Assembly (NCBI GenBank): GCA_018369015.1
Contig: JAGZDD010000151.1
Coordinates: 1-9,577 of the forward strand
Length of the DNA stretch: 9,577 nt
Source of the DNA: Clostridiales bacterium
GTDB taxonomy: Bacteria > Bacillota > Clostridia > Lachnospirales > Lachnospiraceae
Reading direction: 5' to 3'
In this document: positions 1 to 6,861 of the stretch, piece after piece
Numbering within the stretch: the stretch's first letter is position 1
Layout: each line of letters starts with the position of its first letter
Made by a program: the position numbers and the translations under genes
Notes under the pieces: model-generated
What the model saw: only the letters and a program-made list of their open reading frames with translations
Databases searched by the model: none
Told to the model about the DNA's origin: nothing

Positions 1-37
1 GCTGCTCACTCCTGACAGTGATTCAGGAGTGAGCAGC
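1..37 (-). terminator. Perfect 15-bp hairpin at window edge, probable terminator
   Basis: Bases 1-15 and 23-37 are perfect reverse complements around a 7-base loop (cagtgat). It lies 62 bases beyond the stop codon of the minus-strand LacI-type gene, so termination of that transcript is the natural reading. The T-run expected for the minus strand would lie left of base 1 and cannot be seen. The plus-strand flank is AAAAC, so it is not a plus-strand intrinsic terminator. Confidence 0.5.
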
Positions 38-60
38 AAAACTCTAAATGAGCCTGTGAA

Positions 61-93
61 GTTACTATTTTCGGATAAGCCGTGAATAGTAAC
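61..93 (-). repeat. Inverted repeat just beyond the lacI-type stop codon
   Basis: GTTACTATT (61-69) and AATAGTAAC (85-93) pair perfectly over 9 bp. Inside, CGG (72-74) and CCG (80-82) can extend the stem after a 2x2 internal loop. It starts 6 bases past the stop of the minus-strand regulator gene. No T-run follows on either strand, so it is more likely an mRNA 3'-end stabilising hairpin or a weak terminator acting together with the hairpin at 1-37. Confidence 0.5.
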
Positions 94-99
94 AATAGC

Positions 100-1122
100 C
101 TATGTTGTTTCACGCCATAGGATCTGCGTTGGCAAAGTGACAGATTCAGGGTGTTCGGATGGATTTTTAATCATTTCCAGGAGCAAACGGGCGCTCTCCA
201 TGCCAAGCTGGCGGCGCGGCTGGCTGATGGTTGTGATTGTAGGTGTCGATAAAATTGCATACATTGTATTATCAAACCCGATGACTTTTAAGTCATCGGG
301 AATTTTTATGCCAAATTCCCAGGCAGCCTTAATAATAGCGTGGGCGTGGGCATCAGAGACAGCGAAAATGCCGTCCGGTGGTTTTTTTGTTTGAAAAAAA
401 GTTTTTGCGGCGGCAAGTATACGTTCATAAGAAAAATCAGCAACCATAATGACATTTTCAGGTGTTTCTTTTAGGCCGGCTTCCTTTAGCGCTGTTTTAT
501 ACGCCCGGTAACGGTTTTGGACAAACTGGAAATGGCGGGGGGCCGAAAAAAATCCGATTTTTTTGCAGTTAGCCCGGGCGAGCCAGGCAACAGCCTCCCT
601 GGCAACCGTGTAATCGTCCACGTTGACATAGGGAATATTTTTACATATAGGGTTATAGTCGCTGCACTGGACAAGGGGATAGACGGCCGACAGTTTGTAC
701 AGAACGTCTTCTGAAAGACGGACGCAAAGTATGATCCCGAAGATTTGCAGCGTGGCACAAAATTCAAGGAACTGTTCTAAATGGTAATTGTCCGGCACCT
801 CTGTACAAACGATGGTCTTAAAGCCAAAATCCTGGGTACAGGCAATAATCCCGTCAAGAACATCCGTGTAAAATGGATTATTCAAAGCGGGAATACAAGC
901 AAGAATGACTGGGACACGGGAGTTAGTTTCGGATATCTTTTTGGCGGAATCGGGTTTAAAAGCCAGCATATCCGGAGTAATTCCGGCGTCATCAAAGGCT
1001 TTCCATACCTTTTGTTTCGTGCCTTCCCGGACATAGTCTGCACGGTGAATGACCCGGGAAACAGTAGCCGGTGAAACCCCGGCAATTTTTGCAATATCAT
1101 AAATTGTTAATTTTCCCCTCAT
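100..1122 (-). CDS. LacI-family transcriptional regulator
   Basis: A 340-residue DNA-binding regulator of the LacI/GalR family, with the family's usual length. Residues about 5-26 form the N-terminal helix-turn-helix, with the motif TIYDIAKIAGVSPATVSRVI. A hinge of about 30 residues follows. A periplasmic-binding-protein-like effector domain starts near residue 70 (VILACIPALNNPFY) and includes the late family motif VIGFDN. The ATG at 1122 is preceded by a modest AGGA at a 7-base spacing. The gene is divergent from the ABC importer operon, with 368 bases between the start codons, so control of that operon in response to the imported sugar or a derivative is the simplest inference. The upstream region it would be transcribed from carries two tandem 51-bp repeats. 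The effector is unknown. Confidence 0.95.
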   Translation of the reverse strand: MRGKLTIYDIAKIAGVSPATVSRVIHRADYVREGTKQKVWKAFDDAGITPDMLAFKPDSAKKISETNSRVPVILACIPALNNPFYTDVLDGIIACTQDFGFKTIVCTEVPDNYHLEQFLEFCATLQIFGIILCVRLSEDVLYKLSAVYPLVQCSDYNPICKNIPYVNVDDYTVAREAVAWLARANCKKIGFFSAPRHFQFVQNRYRAYKTALKEAGLKETPENVIMVADFSYERILAAAKTFFQTKKPPDGIFAVSDAHAHAIIKAAWEFGIKIPDDLKVIGFDNTMYAILSTPTITTISQPRRQLGMESARLLLEMIKNPSEHPESVTLPTQILWRETT

Positions 1123-1140
1123 AGCTTAGTCCTGTCCTTT

Positions 1141-1242
1141 CCTTAATTCTGCCGGTCTTTACACGGCATCAGGTATCCCCCTGCGGGGTTTCCTTAATTC
1201 TGCCGTTTTTTACACGGCATCAGGTTATCCCCCTGCGGGTGT
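1141..1242. repeat. Two tandem imperfect 51-bp repeats
   Basis: Copy 1 is 1141-1191 and copy 2 is 1192-1242. Both begin with ccttaattctgccg and share acggcatcagg and atccccctgcggg. They differ by a few substitutions and two compensating one-base indels. Each copy holds two small dyads: TGCCG...CGGCA around a T-rich loop (extending to TGCCGT...ACGGCA in copy 2), and CCCC-ctgc-GGGG (perfect in copy 1, shortened in copy 2). They sit 18 bases from the lacI-type start codon, so they are probably transcribed in its leader. They may be operators, leader RNA hairpins or a dispersed intergenic repeat. Confidence 0.8.
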
Positions 1243-1386
1243 ACTTAAGCTTAATGTATCTTAAAATGACAAAAAAGTAAATAATATTTTGTCTTGTTTC
1301 TGAAACTAAAATCGAATTAGGGAAAAATGTATCAAAAAAACGGAGGTATTCAATTTCAACTGTGCAATTTACAGAAAGATAAATCG

Positions 1387-1407
1387 TCAATTTGTACATA
1401 TAATTGA
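1387..1407 (+). promoter_or_regulatory. Candidate promoter -10 inside an operator-like dyad
   Basis: A perfect TATAAT is present at 1399-1404, 87 bases before the binding-protein start. It is embedded in a 21-bp dyad with arms TCAATT (1387-1392) and AATTGA (1402-1407). No good -35 hexamer lies 16-18 bases upstream, which would fit activator dependence. The direct repeats CAATTT at 1351, 1365 and 1388 lie in the same region. A LacI-type protein bound across the dyad would block the -10, but this is inference. Confidence 0.4.
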
Positions 1408-1417
1408 ACTATCAACA

Positions 1418-1452
1418 ACGGGAAGCATCAAAATGTCCAAGGACATTCCCGT
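1418..1452 (+). promoter_or_regulatory. Nested inverted repeats in the importer operon leader
   Basis: An outer dyad ACGGGAA (1418-1424) / TTCCCGT (1446-1452) encloses an inner perfect dyad AATGTCC (1432-1438) / GGACATT (1441-1447). The two share bases 1446-1447, so the full inner and outer pairings compete. If transcription starts near 1411, this element would be at the very 5' end of the mRNA. It could be a 5' stabilising hairpin or an operator. Confidence 0.5.
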
Positions 1453-1490
1453 AAACCTAAAACCAACGTGTATAATGGAGGTAAAATGAC

Positions 1491-2708
1491 ATGAAAATGA
1501 AGAAATTATTTGCTATGGGATTATCTGTTGCTATGGTAGCGGCATCTATGGCAGCCTGCGGCGGTGACTCAACAGGCAGCAGCAATGCGGCTGCGGACAG
1601 CAACGCGTCGACAGATAGCAGCGCGGCAGCAGGCAGCGAGGCTGCCGGGGATGCGGACGCCAGCGTGGATACAGGCAGTGCAGATGCCGGAAGCAATACA
1701 GGTACAGGCAGCTTTAAAATCGGCTATAACTTCTTTGGCCCAGGTTCCTATGCCTTAGACACACTGGCTGACAACCAGCAGGTTGTTATCGACGCTTTTG
1801 GCAATGAATCTCAGGCGATCAGCGATGATTTCCAGGTTGATAAGATTGTTCAGGATATTGAAAATCTGATTTCTTCGGGCTGTAATGGATTGATCATATG
1901 GCTTCCTGCCGACAATCTTTATCAGACAGTGATTGATAAATGTACAGAAGCCAAGGTTCCTTTTGTATTTGCTGATAAAGTTCCAGCAGATCCGGCAATT
2001 AAGGAAGCTCTCATGGGTAATGAATATTTTGCGGGAGCTGTAGGCCCGGCTAATGCAGAATATGGTACGCTGATTGCTGAGTATGCCCTGGATAAGGGAT
2101 ATAAAAGCTGTATTATTTCCACAGGAGCCCAGGGCGACCCGACAGATACGCCGCGTATTGAAGCCTTTACAGAAGCCTTTGAAGCTGGCGGAGGAACGGT
2201 TGAACAGGTTGTTTATACCGACTCCCAGGATAATATCCAGCCATATACAGAAAATGCTTTGATTGCATATCCAGACGTTGATTTTGTTTATGGTACAGGT
2301 TCCGATTTTGGTATCGGTGCTTGTGCAGCCATTGAAAACCAGGGGCTTGACGCAAAGGTTCTTACATCCGGCCTTGACAGCGGCGCTCTTGACTTACTTT
2401 CAGCCGGCGGCCCTATGGAGTTTGTTAATGGAGATTTCTGGGTAAGCGGTACCATGGCAACGGTTCTTCTCCAGAATTACCTTAATGGCAATCCAATCAA
2501 GGATGCCGATGGCAATCCGGTATGGATTGATAATATTATGCCGTTTGAGGTATCTCCGGAAGTTTATGATGATTTTAAAGCAACCTTTGTTGACGGAGAT
2601 TTCTATACTGCTGATGAGATTAGGGCAATGGATGGTATCAGCTATGATGATTTTATGAATATTATTAACAGCTATTCCCTTGAAGACAGAGTTGCAGCTC
2701 ATCAATAA
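1491..2708 (+). CDS. Sugar-type ABC transporter substrate-binding lipoprotein
   Basis: A 405-residue extracytoplasmic solute-binding protein of the ribose/galactose-binding (Peripla_BP_4-like, type I fold) class. Residues 1-23 are a lipoprotein signal: a Lys-rich N-terminus, a hydrophobic core, and a lipobox MAAC with the lipidated Cys at 23. Residues 24-74 are a low-complexity Ser/Ala/Gly/Asp/Thr linker with no Lys or Arg that would tether the domain to the membrane. The binding domain starts near 75 (FKIGYNFFGPGSY). It keeps family features such as the DKIVQDIENLISSGCNGLII segment and a PRIEAFTEAFE helix like the RxxGF region of RbsB-type proteins. GGAGG (1477-1481) is 9 bases before the ATG. 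It is the first gene of the importer operon and is separated from the permease gene by a strong hairpin, which fits higher expression of the binding protein. The ligand is not predictable; sugar, glycoside or polyol are all possible. Confidence 0.93.
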   Translation: MKMKKLFAMGLSVAMVAASMAACGGDSTGSSNAAADSNASTDSSAAAGSEAAGDADASVDTGSADAGSNTGTGSFKIGYNFFGPGSYALDTLADNQQVVIDAFGNESQAISDDFQVDKIVQDIENLISSGCNGLIIWLPADNLYQTVIDKCTEAKVPFVFADKVPADPAIKEALMGNEYFAGAVGPANAEYGTLIAEYALDKGYKSCIISTGAQGDPTDTPRIEAFTEAFEAGGGTVEQVVYTDSQDNIQPYTENALIAYPDVDFVYGTGSDFGIGACAAIENQGLDAKVLTSGLDSGALDLLSAGGPMEFVNGDFWVSGTMATVLLQNYLNGNPIKDADGNPVWIDNIMPFEVSPEVYDDFKATFVDGDFYTADEIRAMDGISYDDFMNIINSYSLEDRVAAHQ

Positions 2709-2718
2709 TGACTGTTAT

Positions 2719-2749
2719 GAGCCAGCCGCCGAAAGGCTTTGGCTGGCTC
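2719..2749 (+). terminator. Intercistronic hairpin after the binding-protein gene (attenuator-like)
   Basis: GAGCCAGCC (2719-2727) pairs with GGCTGGCTC (2741-2749). The stem continues with GCC (2728-2730) / GGC (2735-2737) closed by a GAAA tetraloop, leaving a TTT bulge at 2738-2740. It starts 11 bases after the stop codon. The downstream flank tgcccagttaaaaattg lacks a clean T-run, so partial termination or 3'-end protection of the binding-protein mRNA is more likely than full termination. Confidence 0.65.
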
Positions 2750-2796
2750 TGCCCAGTTAAAAATTGTTTTTGAATATTCAAAGGAGGATGGCTTTC

Positions 2797-3783
2797 ATGG
2801 CTGCAAAAGTAAAAACAGCCGGAGCCGATCAGAAAAAAATACGGTTAAGAAACCAGATTATTGTGATTGCAGTTATTGTTGTTATCTTTGTTATTTGCAA
2901 CTTTTTGACTGAGGGCAAATTACTCCGGCCAAACAATATCCGCACAATTTTGACGCAGGTGACTTATCCGTTAATGGTCGGCCTGGGTATGATGTTTATT
3001 TTCACGACAGGAATGATTGATCTGTCGGTAGGCGCCCAGGTTATTTTAGCTGCCAATATGGGTGCGATTTCCGTAGAAATTCTGGGTCTTGGTTATCCGG
3101 GGCTTATTATTAGCACAATGATTATGTTGGTTATATGTGAATTGCTCTGTACATCGTGCTCCCTGTTCCTTAAAATCCCATCGTGGGTTGCCGGCCTTGG
3201 GTGTGCCCTCGTTTTTGAGGCTTTGGGGATGATTATTGTCGGAGCCTTTTCTTCAAGTCTTGGCACATCCATTGTTTATCTGAAGCACTGCAAAGAGCTG
3301 GGCTCTTTCCCGGTTATTTTCATTATAGCAATTGTTGTATTTTTCATAGCATATTTTGTTTTTAACCGCACAAAATTTGGCTTTAACTTAAGAGCTATCG
3401 GTGGAGGCGGAGAAGTGGCCGAGGCTATGGGTATTAACCGTAAAAAGACGATTATTCTGGCTGCTGTCATCGGAGCCTTGATCATTTCTGTAGGCGCAAT
3501 TACCCAGTTAAGCTATACCGGACGTTTTACACCAACCAGCGGTATGGGAAGCTTAAGCGGTATTTTTAAATCTCTGGCCGTTGTGCTTATTGCCGGCTCT
3601 TTTTCTCGTATTTTTAATGATGCGGTAGGGTGCCTTATTGGCGCGTTCATTGTTGCCGGATTATTTAACGTATTAACTTTGATGGGAGTACCGTCAGGTA
3701 CAGGACAGGATGTCTGCCTTGGTATCGTTGTTATGCTTTGCGGAATCCTTTCATCCCTGCGCTATAAGGGGGTAATGAAGTAA
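2797..3783 (+). CDS. ABC transporter permease 1 (ribose/galactose type)
   Basis: A 328-residue membrane permease of the BPD_transp_2 family (RbsC/MglC-like), the translocation subunit of a sugar-class importer. About eight to ten hydrophobic segments are visible, the first at residues 20-36 after a basic N-terminus. It keeps the family hallmark GMIDLSVGA (residues 72-80) and the cytoplasmic coupling-loop motif RAIGGGGEVAEAMGIN (199-214), which contacts the ATPase. The start was chosen at 2797 because AAGGAGG (2781-2787) is 9 bases upstream; the ATG at 2788 abuts that site and an upstream TTG at 2764 precedes it. The stop codon overlaps the ATPase start by one base (TAATG), indicating translational coupling. 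It differs from the second permease in the operon, so the channel is probably a heterodimer. Confidence 0.93.
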   Translation: MAAKVKTAGADQKKIRLRNQIIVIAVIVVIFVICNFLTEGKLLRPNNIRTILTQVTYPLMVGLGMMFIFTTGMIDLSVGAQVILAANMGAISVEILGLGYPGLIISTMIMLVICELLCTSCSLFLKIPSWVAGLGCALVFEALGMIIVGAFSSSLGTSIVYLKHCKELGSFPVIFIIAIVVFFIAYFVFNRTKFGFNLRAIGGGGEVAEAMGINRKKTIILAAVIGALIISVGAITQLSYTGRFTPTSGMGSLSGIFKSLAVVLIAGSFSRIFNDAVGCLIGAFIVAGLFNVLTLMGVPSGTGQDVCLGIVVMLCGILSSLRYKGVMK

Positions 3784-5282
3784 TGGCTGAGATGTTAAGA
3801 ATTGAAGGCGTCAGCAAAAGCTTTGGACCCACAAAAGCCAATAAGGACGTTAATCTTGTTTTAAAAAAGGGGATCGTGCTGGGCCTGGCCGGTGAGAATG
3901 GTTCTGGAAAATCAACGCTGGCGTCGATGGTCTGCGGTATGCAAAAAAAGGACAGCGGCAAGTTTTATAAAAACGGCAGGGAATACGATCCGTCAAGCCC
4001 GTCCGATGCAGCGGCCAATGGAATTGCCATGGTTGTTCAGGAGCTGGGGGTTGTAGGAAATCTACCCGGCGTTGTGAATATGTTTCTTGGAAAAATGGAT
4101 AAATATAAAAAAGGCCCGGCGGTAGACTTGAAGGCTATGCGTAAAGACGCGGACGCTGTTTTTGAAAAATGGAACCTTCCGAAGGTGCCTTTAGACGTTC
4201 CTGCAGGAACACTGTCGATTGAGCAGAGAAAAATTATGGAGCTGGCAAGAGCCTTGATTACAGATCCGGATTTTCTCGTGCTTGATGAAATTTCCCAGGC
4301 TCTTTCCCAGGATAACCGGGAAGTACTTTATAAATTTATTACAAATTTCATTTCCCAGGACAGGACGATTCTCATGGTAACACACGACTTAGAGGAAATG
4401 GTGGAAATCTGCAACGAGATTGCCGTGCTCCGTGACGGAGTGATTGTCGAAAGTAAGCCGTCCAGGGAATATTCGATGGATGAGCTTAAGCGGCTGATGA
4501 TTGGCCGTGAGGTATCCGGGGATTATTACCGGGATGATCAGGAGGAGTCCTATCAGAAAGATGTTATTTTACAGGTGAATTATTTGAATGTTCCGGGAAA
4601 ATGCGAAGATATTTCCTTTGACCTCCATAAGGGAGAGATTCTTGGAATCTGCGGTCTGTCCGACGCGGGCATCCATGAAGTGGGAAGTGCGATTTTCGGC
4701 CTTGAAGAAGGGCGCACCGGAACAATTACGGTAAAGCCTTCAAATAAGGTGTTAAAAAAGCCTGGCGATGTGATTAAAACGAGGGGTGCTTATTTGTCTA
4801 AGGACCGTGACGCCAATGGACTGATGTTAGACGCGTCCATTGGAGATAATCTGATTTTGCCGTCTGCCTCTAACCTGTCGGGAAGTCTTGCTTTCCTTAA
4901 CCCGGCAAAGACAAAGGCTCTGGCACAGAAGGCTTCCGAGGCCTTTGAAATTAAGTCCTCAGGGCTTGGCCATATTGTAAGACGGTTGAGCGGTGGTAAT
5001 AAACAAAAGGTCAATTTAAGCCGCTGGCTTGTGAAGGATCTGGATTATATTATTCTTGACTGCCCGACCCGTGGTGTGGATATTGGTGTCAAAGCCTATA
5101 TTTACAGCGTCCTTAAAAAAGCGAAGGCTGAGGGCCTTGGAATTATTATGATTTCTGATGAGCTGCAGGAGGCCATGGGTATGGCGGATCGTATTCTTGT
5201 TATGAAGGATCATAAATTTGCGGCAATGCTGTCTCGAAATACGGATTTTACTGAGGATAAGATTATGGAGGTGATGCTGTGA
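3783..5282 (+). CDS. Double-domain ABC importer ATPase (RbsA/MglA-like), divergent active sites
   Basis: A 499-residue fused ATPase that powers the importer, with the usual length for RbsA/MglA proteins. NBD1 spans about residues 4-240: Walker A GENGSGKST (37-45), Q-loop Gln86, Walker B FLVLDE (Asp168, Glu169) and His201. Its signature is LSIEQ (144-148), where the family Gly is replaced by Glu. NBD2 spans about 260-499. Its Walker A is degenerate (GLSDAGIHE, from 291, with no Lys), as is normal in this family. Its signature LSGGN (402-406) is intact. Its Walker B reads ILDCPTRGVD, with Cys427 where relatives carry the catalytic Glu. NBD1 Walker motifs plus the NBD2 signature therefore make one complete ATP site and the other site looks dead. 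The gene overlaps both flanking permease genes by one base. The importer assignment is firm; the asymmetry is read directly from the motifs. Confidence 0.95.
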   Translation: MAEMLRIEGVSKSFGPTKANKDVNLVLKKGIVLGLAGENGSGKSTLASMVCGMQKKDSGKFYKNGREYDPSSPSDAAANGIAMVVQELGVVGNLPGVVNMFLGKMDKYKKGPAVDLKAMRKDADAVFEKWNLPKVPLDVPAGTLSIEQRKIMELARALITDPDFLVLDEISQALSQDNREVLYKFITNFISQDRTILMVTHDLEEMVEICNEIAVLRDGVIVESKPSREYSMDELKRLMIGREVSGDYYRDDQEESYQKDVILQVNYLNVPGKCEDISFDLHKGEILGICGLSDAGIHEVGSAIFGLEEGRTGTITVKPSNKVLKKPGDVIKTRGAYLSKDRDANGLMLDASIGDNLILPSASNLSGSLAFLNPAKTKALAQKASEAFEIKSSGLGHIVRRLSGGNKQKVNLSRWLVKDLDYIILDCPTRGVDIGVKAYIYSVLKKAKAEGLGIIMISDELQEAMGMADRILVMKDHKFAAMLSRNTDFTEDKIMEVML

Positions 5283-6268
5283 TGTCAAAGTCAAAGAAAA
5301 TAAGCTTTAATATTAATACATGGCTCCCTGTGATTATCTTTGTATTAGTTGCTGTTATTTTTGGGATTGCCACAAAAGGCAGCCTGTTTACACCGACAAA
5401 TTTGATGAATCTGTTCAGCCAGTCCGTACCCATGATTATTGCCGGACTTGGGATGATTTTTGTCGCCGCCATGGGCTCTACGGATATTACCTGTGGTGTT
5501 ATTGTCGCTTTGGTCGGCTGCTTTGGTCTGATGGCTTCCACCAATGTAAATCCATTGCTGCTGATTCCTGTGTCACTGCTTATTGGCCTTGCCTCCGGGC
5601 TCCTTCTTGGATATATCAATGCGAAGCGCAAGGTGTCGTCCTTTATGGCATCTCTGGCAATGCTGATGGCATACCGTGCTATTGTGAACCTGATTTTAAG
5701 CAATACATCCTTTTATTTGCCGGATTCTATGAAATTTATTGACAGTATGGGCTTTAAAATTGTTTCTGTCATCGTTATGATTGCCATTATTGTTTATATT
5801 TTTCATTATACACGTTTTGGGGTTTATGTGCGGGATATTGGCGAAAATGAGGTTGCTGTAAAGCATACCGGCGTGAATGTGGATGCGATTAAAATTGCGG
5901 CCTTTGCTGTATCTGGCGTTATGGCGGCCATCGCAGGAATTTACATGGTTGCCCGTCTTGGAGGAACGAATAATACGATCGGTACAGGCTTTGAAATGAA
6001 GGTTATGATGGCCTTGTTTATTGCCGGTGTTCCGGTTCAGGGCGGCGTTGGTTCTAAGATTTACAAGCTGATTCTTGGCGCCCCGACGATTATGATGCTG
6101 GAAAATGGTCTTGTTCTTTGTGGTACAAGCGGAGCTGTTACTCAGCTTGTACGCGGTCTGGTCCTTCTTGCTGCGGTAGCCCTCACCGCTTACCTTGGCA
6201 GACGTTTTGCCAATGTCGGTGTGGCAGCGGCTCATAATCAGAAGCTTAGCGCCCAAAAAAGTGAATAG
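5282..6268 (+). CDS. ABC transporter permease 2 (ribose/galactose type)
   Basis: A 328-residue BPD_transp_2-family permease, paralogous to the first permease of this operon. Hydrophobic segments begin at residues 14-30. The family hallmark is present in altered form, GSTDITCGV (65-73), where relatives have an IDLSVG-like motif. The coupling-loop motif DIGENEVAVKHTGVN (185-199) is well kept. The C-terminal region GGVGSKIYKLILGA resembles the GG.GS...G.. segment near the last helices. The ATG at 5282 shares its A with the ATPase stop TGA. GGAGG at 5267-5271 is 10 bases upstream; a GTG at 5279 would add one residue and cannot be excluded. It is the last gene before a strong terminator. Together with permease 1 it probably forms a heterodimeric channel. 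Confidence 0.93.
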   Translation: MSKSKKISFNINTWLPVIIFVLVAVIFGIATKGSLFTPTNLMNLFSQSVPMIIAGLGMIFVAAMGSTDITCGVIVALVGCFGLMASTNVNPLLLIPVSLLIGLASGLLLGYINAKRKVSSFMASLAMLMAYRAIVNLILSNTSFYLPDSMKFIDSMGFKIVSVIVMIAIIVYIFHYTRFGVYVRDIGENEVAVKHTGVNVDAIKIAAFAVSGVMAAIAGIYMVARLGGTNNTIGTGFEMKVMMALFIAGVPVQGGVGSKIYKLILGAPTIMMLENGLVLCGTSGAVTQLVRGLVLLAAVALTAYLGRRFANVGVAAAHNQKLSAQKSE

Positions 6269-6284
6269 GTATTTTGCGATAAAT

Positions 6285-6323
6285 AAAACAGCCCTGCCGG
6301 AGCGAATATGGCAGGGCTGTTTT
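6285..6323. terminator. Bidirectional intrinsic terminator between convergent operons
   Basis: AAAACAGCCCTGCC (6285-6298) and GGCAGGGCTGTTTT (6310-6323) are perfect 14-bp reverse complements around an 11-base loop. The GC-rich core is flanked by As on the left and Ts on the right, so each strand ends the stem in a T-run. It lies 16 bases after the permease 2 stop and also faces the minus-strand enzyme operon that ends at 6406. Confidence 0.93.
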
Positions 6324-6328
6324 GTTGT

Positions 6329-6379
6329 GCTGCCTGGCAGGGCGGGCGTGTTCACACGGGCAGGCGTTTGCCAGGCAGC
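6329..6379 (-). repeat. Second inverted repeat in the convergent spacer
   Basis: GCTGCCTGGCA (6329-6339) and TGCCAGGCAGC (6369-6379) are perfect 11-bp arms around a 29-base GC-rich loop, within which CGTGT/ACACG can also pair. It lies 26 bases past the stop of the minus-strand small-subunit gene. No T-run follows on either strand, so it may act as a 3'-end stabiliser or work with the terminator at 6285-6323. Confidence 0.6.
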
Positions 6380-6405
6380 GGGCGGTATTATGTAACGGTT
6401 CCGCA

Positions 6406-6849
6406 TTATACAATAATCAGCCGACGTTTATTGACATGGTGGCCAAATTCCGGCATGAATACAAAGCACTCTTTATCCGGGTCAAGACTGTTTTGCATAA
6501 CCGGAGGCATATAAGAGGACGTAAAGCAGAAACCATAGGTCAGGTCGTGGAAGCCCTGGGAAAGACCGCCATCTTTTTTGACCTTAAGGACAGCAAGCTC
6601 CGTGGTAGCCCAATGAACGTCCATATTGGTTTTCATTTCTTCATATGTGTAATCCTGACCTTTGATGTTCCATATAATGTCTTCCCGGTTAAATTTTTCG
6701 CCGTCTACATAAAGTGTTCCTGGACGTAGCTGGCTTAAAAAGACACCTCTGTAATAAGGAAGGCGGATCTTAAATTGGAATCCTGTAATTTTATCACCGT
6801 CTTTAATATTTCTAAAGCCTACGGACTGAATGACTTCTTTTTCGAGCAT
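6406..6849 (-). CDS. C-glycoside deglycosidase-like small (beta) subunit, DUF6379 family
   Basis: A 147-residue protein that I recognise as the DUF6379 type, described as the beta subunit of C-glycoside deglycosidases (the DgpB-DgpC complex of intestinal strain PUE and DfgA-DfgB of Eubacterium cellulosolvens). Matching segments are IQSVGFRNIKDGDKITGFQF (residues 7-26), YYRGVFLSQLRPG (32-44), YGFCFTSSYMPP (105-116) and a C-terminal EFGHHVNKR (134-142). There is no signal peptide or membrane segment, so it is cytoplasmic. It is predicted to be mostly beta strand and to pair with the TIM-barrel subunit encoded 12 bases upstream. Its ribosome binding site AAGGAGG (6857-6863) overlaps the stop codon of that gene, implying coupled translation and a matched subunit ratio. 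The family call rests on remembered sequence resemblance. The bond type cleaved (C- or O-glycosidic) cannot be decided. Confidence 0.75.
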   Translation of the reverse strand: MLEKEVIQSVGFRNIKDGDKITGFQFKIRLPYYRGVFLSQLRPGTLYVDGEKFNREDIIWNIKGQDYTYEEMKTNMDVHWATTELAVLKVKKDGGLSQGFHDLTYGFCFTSSYMPPVMQNSLDPDKECFVFMPEFGHHVNKRRLIIV

Positions 6850-6861
6850 GGTCGTACCTCC

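Noticed and set aside
1471..1476. Second perfect TATAAT just before the binding-protein gene
   Set aside because: It abuts the GGAGG site, so transcription would start near 1483, after the ribosome binding site; no -35 is present.
1123..1490. Hidden small gene or riboswitch in the divergent spacer
   Set aside because: No open frame with a ribosome binding site and plausible composition was found, and no known riboswitch core is recognisable. The GGAGG at about 1342 is not followed by a start codon.
2764..2796. Upstream TTG (2764) and ATG (2788) starts for permease 1
   Set aside because: The Shine-Dalgarno AAGGAGG at 2781-2787 lies inside or directly against them, and is correctly spaced only for the ATG at 2797.
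5696..6406. A 236-codon minus-strand open frame opposite permease 2
   Set aside because: It lies antisense to a permease with clear family motifs, has low-complexity basic composition and no ribosome binding site. It is a shadow frame.
6195..6729. Overlapping plus-strand open frames across the terminator and the small-subunit gene
   Set aside because: They span a perfect terminator and run antisense to a recognisable DUF6379-type protein; no family motif is visible.
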